From: Arctopsyche grandis
Lineage: Eukaryota > Arthropoda > Insecta > Trichoptera > Hydropsychidae
DNA: 64,000 nt
Direction of reading: 5' to 3'
NCBI RefSeq assembly: GCF_051622035.1
Contig: NC_135361.1
Location: forward strand, 27,893,205-27,957,204
Positions 56,181 through 64,000 of the stretch are shown here, piece by piece (position 1 is the stretch's first letter; each line of letters starts with the position of its first letter). A program made the position numbers and the translations under genes. The notes beneath the pieces are model-generated. The model worked only from the letters and a program-made list of their open reading frames with translations. It did no database searches and was not told the DNA's origin.

Positions 56181-57355
56181 AGTCACAGTGCTATCCATTG
56201 TTCGGCAAACCTTTAACAATGCATTTACAATCTTTGAACAATACACGGCCCCCTCAGGCTCCGGTGACTAATTATGAGATAAAGCAATAATACTCATAAC
56301 TAGAGGTAGGACCAGAAGCGTGCCGTTCATTGTTTATTGTTCGCCGTGCATTGTTCATTTTTATGATGAACCTCTTTTTTGTATCTAGCTTTAAATAATA
56401 TTTAAATAATATTTAATTTTAAAGTTTTAGTATTTAAAAAGAAAAAATATAATAATTTAATAGAAAAATAGTAATTAAAATGAAAATTAATAAAAAATAA
56501 TTATTGAAATTATAAAAAGAAAATTTATTTCTGGAAAATAGATACAAAATGCCCTGTTTCCTGGAAAAAGTACGCTTCCGGTCCTACCCCTACTCATAAC
56601 TAGAGGTCGGACCGGAAGCGTGCCGTTCTTTGTTTATTGTTCGTTGTGCATTGTTCATTTTTATGATGAACCTTTGTTAAAGGTTCGCCGAACCTTTTTT
56701 TATTGCACTCTGGCTTTGTGAATAGACCCAAAATGCCGTGATTCCTGGAAAAAGCACGCTCTCTATCCGCTCTTTACTCATAAAATTAATAAGATAAAAG
56801 ACAAAAAAAAAACCACTTAAGGATATGACTAGTGAGCGTACCCACAGCGCGCCGTCCATTTTTCAATTGTTGTAAATGCTTTGTTAAAGGTTCGCCGAAC
56901 GTTTTTTTTTTGCACTCTAGCTTTGTAAATAGAGCCAAACCACCCCGATTCCTGAAAAAAGCACGCTCTCTATCCGCGCTCTAGGTACGACATGAGAATA
57001 CCAAAAGATACAAAGAAAAACAAAGAAAAAAAGTTAAAAGATAAACAACAACAAAAAATATCTTAAAATAAGAAGAAAGAAGAATTGAGGAAATCCTTTA
57101 AGTTTAAGAAATACACCTAGCTTATCCTTAAAAATATGAAGGTTTTCAAAAATTACTGCATTATTGGGAAGGCTATATAAGTAGACACCGGGTAGTCACC
57201 GTGCTTTTTCTAGGAATCGGGGCAGTTTAGTTCTATTTACAAAGTTAGAGTCCAAAAAAAAAACGTTCGGCGAACATTTAACAATGCAATGAACAATACA
57301 CAGCACCCTCTGGGTCCGTTTTTTTTAAGACGGCACCTTGGTTATCCGGCCTTTA
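56181..57355. mobile_element. Cluster of GCCGGATAACC-family MITEs
   Basis: At least five copies or fragments in both orientations: about 56185-56275 (minus), 56300-56590 (plus, with an AT-rich insert), 56595-56770 (plus), 56828-56985 (plus) and 57185-57352 (minus). All share GTGCCGTTCATTG-like, AAAGGTTCGCCGAAC and CCTGGAAAAAGCACGC-type blocks. The 57-kb copy has both ends: ACCGGGTAGTCACCGTGC and GCACCTTGGTTATCCGGCC. Confidence 0.7.
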
Positions 57356-58515
57356 TATATAAGAGTGTTTCAGCAAATTTTCTGGTTCCGTTATAATAAT
57401 AGCAGTGGTTTTTACCATATACATACATATCTTAATTTGTAAAATAGCTCGACAGCAGATGATTGATGTACCAAACGAATTGAGGCAACAACGAAAGAAG
57501 TGGTTTAAACATATTTGGGACATCATTTCTACACCCGACGAAAACAAGGTGCACTCATCGGTACTTAATTTTTGGCGTGCATCGTTCCCAGGATGAATTA
57601 CAATTCCGTCGATCTTTTTTGTCTCCGGCGCACGCTTTTGGCAGCACTCGCGTGAGTCAAGAGAAAATTATTAAAAAATGGAAACAATCGGACAACCTGT
57701 GCCGGTTTCCGGCATGTGCGTGGCATCTGCCATACCGCGACACCTTCCCACTTCAACAACGGCTGAAGATATCCGAATTTGATAACTTCTTTTCTTCGGG
57801 GGGGCCTCAAGAACGAGGAACACCTTTTCAGCAAACAGAACGTCTCTTTTTTTAACGACGGCTGTATACATACATACATATGATGAAGAAGAGACACATG
57901 GCGCGCGTGAGCTCAACCCAAATTTACATACAGAAGGGGAAAGAAATAGACTTATGCATGAAGTAATTATTATGACTACTACCGTTTCCACTTCATTTGT
58001 GACGCAATCTGCTGTGTATTTATGTTATGTATGTGCGAAGTTCCGTTTTAGTGACTTTTTTTTGCCAATTTAACATTATACACGACATGAGCACATTTGC
58101 GATGATCGAAGGAATCGGCAGGTGTCCGTGACAAATGGCATGCGGAACCGTCGCAAATTATTATCTTTTTATACCTTTATAAACACGTGTATTCATTACC
58201 TCCCCTCAAGTTAAATAAGGACTGTGAGAACAAGCAAAAAAAAATCGATGCTTTTACGGACATCGCAACCATGCCAATTTGGATGTACAAATTTGTTAAA
58301 TAAATCACGCTAAATTTTAGTGCATGACATGACCCGTTTTGGAGAGCCAATTATCAACCGATTTTTCCAAAAAGGATGAAGATTTTATGATGACAGTTTG
58401 CAGTAAATCCAACTACATGACAACAGGCGCAGAGATTTGTCGACAGTTACCTTACAAGAGACAAATATCAAATACAAAGACTTCGTTTATGATAATTTTG
58501 TCTTTAATCTGTCAA
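57356..58515. other. Gap with two unrecognised open frames
   Basis: Plus-strand frames at 57405-57596 and 57577-57855 contain somewhat protein-like stretches (RQQRKKWFKHIWDIISTPDE; SQEKIIKKWKQSDN), but they overlap, are short and match no family I know. They could be the remnant of a transposon gene. Confidence 0.3.
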
Positions 58516-58800
58516 AATTGTCAGCAGCATAGTTTGGTGGTTGCGTTAATGCCAACCACCGAGAGGTTCTCAGGTTTGATACCTCGATTGAAAATAATTT
58601 ATTCCGAGTATCTTGGTTAGACTTGGATATTTGTGACTCCGTCGATCGTTGCCTATTAAAACTTGCCAATTTATCTGATCGAGAAATCGTTGGTGAAACA
58701 GTTCCCCATCAAATTGAAAATAACCATCTTACCCATAATGTCAATATACATACATATGTATATAAACAAGTTTAATACAATAGATGTCGCTCAGGGGCAA
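58516..58800 (+). repeat. tRNA-derived SINE, copy 7
   Basis: AGTTTGGTGGTTGCG serves as the A-box region and GGTTTGATACC (58573-58583) as the B box. The body GACTTGGATATTTGTGACTC follows. The 3' end is degraded. Confidence 0.7.
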
Positions 58801-59620
58801 CCCGACAAATGGTATCATGGGGAAATATAAAAATGTATGCCGCCTTTCTCAAGTATAAAATAATAATACATAATAAATCTTTGACAAATTAGTGGTCTTT
58901 GAGAAACCGCTACGACAGGAAAATTTGTAGAAAACATGAATGGTGATAAATTTGCCGACAAATCTGTGGGCACCTGTTTCAAGTCAATTCTGATAAGCAA
59001 AGATCGGCAGTGGGACGATGCTTTTGGCACAAAACATGGTTCACTATTGTCAACCATCTTTTTTTGCTCTCTTGCTTTGTATACTGATGGAGCGGTCTAT
59101 TGTTATTTGACGAGCACCCAGCCAACGCCGAAGATGTAAGTGACAAGATATTTCTAATATAAATTAGAGCACTACCTATGTATGTATATACATACATATG
59201 TACATACCTGTCAGGTCACATTGGTCATATTATTGTTATTATTATTATAAAATAAAAAATAAATATGTATTGAAAATTGATTCATTGTTTGAAAAAAAAA
59301 ACGATTCAGGTGTATGCAAATGTATAGAGTACAATTTCAAAAGAGAGCAGACAAACACATATACCCACCCACCATGATTGTGCAAGACCAATCACATTCA
59401 CATGCTATTCAAGAATGTTTCCAAGAATGGATGTACATTTAGACCAGATGTGCAAGTCACAAATAAGTTAAATTAATTTCTTCCTCTATGCAAAACAGAC
59501 TGGAGAGGAAAAGAATTACGAAAATTACAAATTCGTCACAATGTTTCAGATTAGCGGTGTTCGAATTATATTATATATCTTCTAAATACACATACACACA
59601 TTTTATTTTATTTTACATAG
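58801..59620. other. Gap without a recognised gene
   Basis: Short frames and ACATATGTA-type microsatellite only. Confidence 0.35.
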
Positions 59621-59930
59621 ATATACATATACCAGGAAGGCTTGACAGGAAGACCCCAATGCGCCTTCATAGACAATTAATTACAAACAATGCAGCATTT
59701 TTATTACATAAATCACTGTATTTCGAGAAGCTGAGGAACACGAAATTAACAATTAACTAATTAATTAATCCATTGAGACATCTATAGATGTTAGATTTGT
59801 ACATAATTTTTACATTAAATACAGAAAATTTGTGACAGCAGGTAGGATGAATTTTTTGCCGATTTTGAGGAACCGTTCAACCGTCAACAATGATCAGATA
59901 AAATTGGCAATCACTTGGTGCTAAACATAC
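59621..59930 (-). repeat. tRNA-derived SINE, copy 8 (3' part)
   Basis: The reversed motif CCCCAATGCGCCTTC is at 59654-59668. A body fragment GAGGAACCGTTCAAC is at about 59868. The tRNA-like head is missing. Confidence 0.6.
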
Positions 59931-60299
59931 ACAATACGTGATCAATGATCGATCAAAATCTCGGGGTCGAATTTTCTCATGACCACAAAACTTCATCTAT
60001 TGATCCCACTAAAATGCTCCTCGGAGCAAAAGTTTGTAAAATACATACATAGTCGTACATTTTATATGCGAGCTTTTTAACGAGCGAAGTGTGTGCGAGG
60101 TATATGGCCGTGATATTGTCTGTTTATGGGTTGCTCGATGGACATCCGGAAATGAGTCGGGCTCGAGGCGCATCTGGAGAAAGAGAGAGATAAAATAAAA
60201 ATGCCTGGTGCCACTGTCGGCTCTGATAATTAAGTGTGAGAATTGTCGTCTGACGCGGGGGAGGAGCCGCGACACGCGGTTTTACAATCACTAGAAAAG

Positions 60300-60370
60300 A
60301 CCGGACACACCACTATATAAGTCGCGTATTGCCGTCATCCAGCTCAGCCTCTCGCGCACACGACAATTTA
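60300..60370 (+). promoter_or_regulatory. Possible TATA-type core promoter
   Basis: CTATATAAG at about 60313-60321 is followed about 30 bp later by CAGCTCAGCC, a possible initiator region. A GAGA-like run (GAGAAAGAGAGAGA) lies 130 bp upstream in GC-richer sequence. No downstream exon was recognised, so this is only suggestive. Confidence 0.3.
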
Positions 60371-60546
60371 AATTCATACATATGTACATAGATAACTTAT
60401 CTATGATAAGGGTTGGCATGGTTGAACTGAATTTTTTTTTGTAGTTTTTACTTCTTAGCGAAGGAAGTAATGAATGTGAAACGAAACGCTTTCACATGGT
60501 TGGTAAGTTCGACAGTATCCGCTTAGCTTCTGACGGTTCAACATTA

Positions 60547-60794
60547 TTTATTAGTGTTTCGCAGAGGGGTAATAGGAAAAGCACTAATCAAATATATAAT
60601 TTCAAAAGAGACTTTGCAAGTATGTAATGTCGGTTGGACATCAAAACAAATCAAAGTTTCTATGATAACTTATCATAGAAACTTTGATTTGTTTCGATGT
60701 TACCAACCGACATTACATACTTGCAAAGTCTCTTTTGAAATTATATATTTGATTAGTGCTTTTCCTATTACCCCCTCTGCGACACACTAATAAA
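60547..60794. repeat. 248-bp near-perfect palindrome built on a Helitron 5' end
   Basis: The centre is C at 60669 (TATGATAA, C, TTATCATA). The arms of about 120 bp match with only a few differences, from TTTATTAGTG at 60547 to CACTAATAAA at 60794. Each arm carries the Helitron-type 5' block TCAAATATATAATTTC then AAAGAGACTTTGCAAG. Confidence 0.9.
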
Positions 60795-61059
60795 AGCCCG
60801 GACCCTGAGGGGGCTATATATTGTTCAAATGTTGTAAATGCATTGTTAAAGGTTTGCCCAACCTTTTTTACAAAGGATTTACAACAATTGAACAATAAAC
60901 GGCACGCTTCCGGTCCTACCTCTAATGATAACGATTTGATATTTTTATTTTCGATTCAAATAAATTTAATAAAAAAACAAATGAAGATTTACTATTAGAT
61001 TCGCCATGTTTAAGCTGTTTATATTACAAATTCTGAGCCAAGTAGGGTAAAACAACTAG
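60587..61059 (+). mobile_element. Helitron-type element with palindromic 5' part and nested MITE
   Basis: The 5' TC block starts at 60587 inside the palindrome. The 3' block CATGTTTAAGCTGTTTATAT, GTAGGGTAAAACAACTAG ends at 61059, followed by T. Between them lies a GCCGGATAACC-family MITE fragment (60795-60925). Confidence 0.65.
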
Positions 61060-61300
61060 TTTAATATAAAAATGTATATGTTGGTTGCTATTTTTTTAAA
61101 TAATTGAATAAGAAAGTATAATATAGCGGGTATGATTTATGACACGGGGCCCCTCGAGTAGTCCGGGCCCTGGAACTTTACCCCCTTTCTCGTCGGCCCT
61201 GATTGTATATACAAAAGCTTAATTAAGATTTTTGGGAGGAAGGTGCGTAAAAACCTAAGCTTTTGCCATGGGCGCAAATTTTCTTCACACGGCTCTGTAA

Positions 61301-61595
61301 GGGCGGTTTCAGACTAGCGTTTTTTTCTGCGCGTATACGGTCGTTTCGGCATACGCGCTTACACGCGCGCTACTTTTCGCGCTTCAAAAAACCGGACGCG
61401 CGTACACGGGCTTATTCCGGCGTTTTCGTTCGAACGGTAGTGGTGATTTAGTATCAACATGGATAATACGAGCTTATAAGCGCGTCTACGCTCGTACGAG
61501 TTGCGCGTATGGAAAACGACGAGCCTATACGCGCCTACATGCACTTCAAACAACGAGATTATACGCGCGTATAAAACGCTAGTCTGAAACCGCCC
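61301..61595. mobile_element. PIF/Harbinger-like MITE
   Basis: Inverted ends GGGCGGTTTCAGACTAGCG are perfect over 19 bp (left 61301-61319; right in reverse to 61595). TAA flanks both sides (61298-61300 and 61596-61598), the 3-bp TWA site of PIF/Harbinger. The interior is filled with GCGCGTA and TACGCGC repeats, which can form alternate structures. Confidence 0.85.
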
Positions 61596-61639
61596 TAAGT
61601 ACACATCAATGGGAATAGGAATAGAAAAATTGGATCTGA

Positions 61640-62046
61640 AATCAATCGCGCCCTGATCAGATTGCACTCGGGCGCGTAAACAAAACGAAAAATAAATAAA
61701 CAAAAAATGAGTCAACGCAACGCGAAAAAAAAAGAGAATCGTTCAATGTCGCAGGGCAAGGTCGTGTTGGCGCTGGTGTTGTGACGGTGCGTGGCGTCAT
61801 GGCGTGATGATGAGTCGCGGAGCGAAGTGGAGTGGAGTGCAATGGAGTGGAGTGGAGTGGAGTGGAGTGGAGAGGAGTGGAGTGGGGAACGGAGTGGGTG
61901 GCGGGAGGGGGCGCGGGGGGAGGGGGAGGCGCCAACGGTTGGCGCCGGCCGGCCGCGCCATGCTCTGAGCGTTGACCCAACCTACCCCCACCCCACCTGA
62001 CACCTCATACCTCACACCTCACACCCCACACCCCACACCCCACACC

Positions 62047-62077
<31 letters not shown>

Positions 62078-62160
62078 CACCTGGCCGTCTCTCATCATCA
62101 GCGCTTGTTTACCGACGAGCGCGAATTTGCCGCCATATTCGATCGACGTGATCAATCGGT
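61640..62160. repeat. GC-rich region with GAGTG minisatellite and simple repeats
   Basis: (GAGTG)n at about 61830-61890, (CACACCC)-like at 62000-62045 and (TTC)n at 62049-62078. The surrounding GC-rich sequence could be a promoter region, but no exon is supported. Long open frames here come from the simple repeats. Confidence 0.6.
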
Positions 62161-62326
62161 AGGGCAGCCAACCGGCAAAACATAACTACCACTTTTATTA
62201 GACGCGATCAATTATAGCTGTTGGCCGTAAGTTGAGCAATAACAACCCCGTGACACTGGTGATGTTTACGTACACAGTCATACATTAGCCAGTAATCGCT
62301 GCGTTTTAACCATTTACATACATACA

Positions 62327-63555
62327 TCTAATATATCATTTGGAAAGAGACTTTGTTAGCATGTACGTACATATGTAATGTTGGCTGGTAACATCGAAAA
62401 CAAATCAAAGTATCTATAAAGACGATTCTTGTTCCTCTTTTATCCTGCTCGCGCATATTAAGTGTTACGGGGACAAGTAGGAGATGGTGTAGAATATTAT
62501 AGTCATAGATTTTGTCAAATGATTATATTCTTTAATTAGCAGTAAATATAAACGAGATTAATGTTCAAGTTTGTATTACAAGTTACTAGTCTCGAAGTGC
62601 TAGTTAGGCAGTTTAATCACAAGTGCCTTGTGAGACTGTTTGATCGCAAGTAACTATGTAGTAATCATAAGTTACTAGTAAGGCAGTTTAATCACAAGAC
62701 TGTTTTATCGCAAGTGATCAGTTAGAGTGTTTGATCGCAAGTAACTATGTAGTAACACAGTTAAATCACAAGTTACTAGTAAGGCAGTTTAATCGCAAGT
62801 GAGGTTCAATAGATCTAACATGAGCATTTATACACAAAAGAATGATAAGTTTTAACCAATCACAGAATGTTGGTAAATAACAAAGTGATTAAGATACAGA
62901 GCAACATCCGTGTGTAAGACAGTTTTAATATTTGATTTATGTATCCTTTGAGAGTATCGAGACATTGTTGAGTAGAAACACAATTTATCATAGAGATAAA
63001 TAGTGATAATAATATTTTAGGGTTTACAGGTATCGTGGGACAAAATGCAGCTATAGCAATAAAGATTATTAAAAGTAATACTTTGGCTTTCAACAGGTCA
63101 TTAACTGTGTCGTCTTATATAACATTTTTATATAACTTTTATCTTAAATAGATAAAAGTTAAGTAGATAGGATTGAACAGAATAGTTGATTGTACAGTAT
63201 GGAAGCAATAAAGATATTGAAAGTCTCATAAATAATGAGGGATAACTTTAAGAGATAACATCATAAGTAGTTAAAAATGAAACAGATGTTCAAACTTAAG
63301 GTTAAAGGGTATTATACATAAGTATATACATAGGTTGTAAGATCCTACCACATAACATAAGTAAGGCTGTACGACAAAAAGAGAGAGAATTTTACAAGTA
63401 TGTATGTATCTTTGGTTAAGACTTCGTAAACAAGTCAAATTTTTTTTCGATTCAAATAAATTTAATAAAAAAACAAATGAATATTTACTATTAGGTTCGC
63501 CATGTTTACGCTGTTTATATTACAAATACTGATCGAAGCCGGGTAAAACAACTAG
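62327..63555 (+). mobile_element. Composite Helitron-type element carrying MITE and LTR inserts
   Basis: It starts A|TCTAATATATCATTTGG and ends GGGTAAAACAACTAG|T. Inside are part of the CAGTGGCGTGCGG foldback MITE (about 62428-62462 and 63358-63400), itself split by an LTR at 62463-63357. Confidence 0.65.
62463..63357. mobile_element. Solo LTR inside the foldback MITE
   Basis: It begins TGTTACGGGGACAAG and ends CCACATAACA, the TGTTA...TAACA form. A 4-bp duplication TAAG flanks it (62459-62462 and 63358-63361). Removing it joins GCGCATATTAAG to TAAGGCTGTACG, as in the intact MITE at 52.8 kb. Between about 62590 and 62800 it holds imperfect tandem units with GGCAGTTTAATCACAAG and GTTTGATCGCAAGTAACTA. 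Confidence 0.75.
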
Positions 63556-63776
63556 TAATATATCATTTCGAAAGAGACTTTGTATGTAAGTATTATTGGG
63601 TGGGAGCTTCGTAAACAATACAAAGTTTCTGTGACGACAATTAAATTGGTTGAATATTATATTTTCTTCGATTCAAATAACTTTAATAAAAAAACAAATG
63701 AATATTTATTATTAGATTCGCCATGTTTAAGCTGTTTATATTACGAATACTGAGCGAAGCCGGGTAAAGCAACTAG
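63556..63776 (+). mobile_element. Helitron-type element in head-to-tail tandem with the previous one
   Basis: It starts TAATATATCATTTCGAAAG, directly after the CTAG of the element before, and ends CGGGTAAAGCAACTAG followed by T. The initial TC is replaced at the junction. Confidence 0.7.
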
Positions 63777-64000
63777 TATGTACATAAACGTACAATTACA
63801 GTACATAGAACCTCGATTATCCGGATTGTTAAAAACAAACACAAATTTTACGATGTGGCTGCTTTGAAATGCATACCATAAAAATTCGAAAATAAGACGT
63901 AGAAATGAGTCAGTTGTTTTCGAAATTCAATACTCAAAGGACGTTTGTTTCTTGAAAATTTGATGGCGATTTAAATATTTATTTTTAATATTACCAATAT
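63777..64000. other. Right edge of the window
   Basis: AT-rich sequence with no recognised feature. Confidence 0.4.

Noticed and set aside
57405-57855. Two overlapping plus-strand frames as a gene
   Set aside because: They look somewhat protein-like, but have no family match, no splice support and lie between transposon fragments.
61657-62015. Frames rich in HSTPLHSTPL or WSGVEWSG
   Set aside because: They are translations of the GAGTG minisatellite and other simple repeats.

Overview
The window is AT-rich nuclear DNA from an insect. The genes have short introns with GT/AG junctions, and the proteins read as insect orthologues. A short run of TTAGG (the ancestral insect telomere unit) and piggyBac-like, Helitron, hAT-like and tRNA-derived SINE repeats fit a non-dipteran insect, perhaps lepidopteran or related. 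The order is not proven. Nothing looks bacterial, and there is no CRISPR, operon or rRNA.

Six protein-coding genes can be supported by hand-joined exons. (1) 3607-4109, minus: the first four small exons of a BRWD3/PHIP-type chromatin reader, the rest lying beyond the left edge. (2) 5710-8056, plus: vezatin, an adherens-junction membrane protein (5' exon uncertain). (3) 11691-13112, plus: a complete mitochondrial GrpE co-chaperone (four exons, 235 aa). (4) 16092-17392, minus: a complete six-exon, 286-aa protein that I think is CENP-P, an inner-kinetochore RWD protein. (5) 20028-23928, minus: a complete five-exon mitochondrial 2-oxoglutarate/malate carrier (288 aa). (6) 35123-35871, minus: the bHLH exon of net/ATOH8. 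The genes are unrelated in function and are not co-regulated as a unit.

The rest is mostly transposable-element debris, often nested. Several elements are defined by target-site duplications: piggyBac-like MITEs in TTAA sites (29-1041, 34301-34807, 36054-36947, 15324-15825), hAT-like MITEs with 8-bp duplications (411-848, 23109-23284, 24414-24576), solo LTR-like elements (9789-10672, 14166-14928, 62463-63357), a Harbinger-like MITE with TAA (61301-61595), Helitron-type elements ending in CTAG (52202-52434, 60587-61059, 62327-63555, 63556-63776), a tRNA-derived SINE family with about eight copies, and non-LTR retrotransposon remnants. From about 36 kb rightward no further gene was recognised; this half is repeats, microsatellites, a few GC-rich islands and possible regulatory clusters.

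The observations most worth checking are the CENP-P candidate, the 248-bp near-perfect palindrome at 60.55 kb built on a Helitron end, the roughly 145-bp periodic array of ACTTCCGGT boxes at 26.4-27.2 kb, and the nested TTAA-site MITE family.
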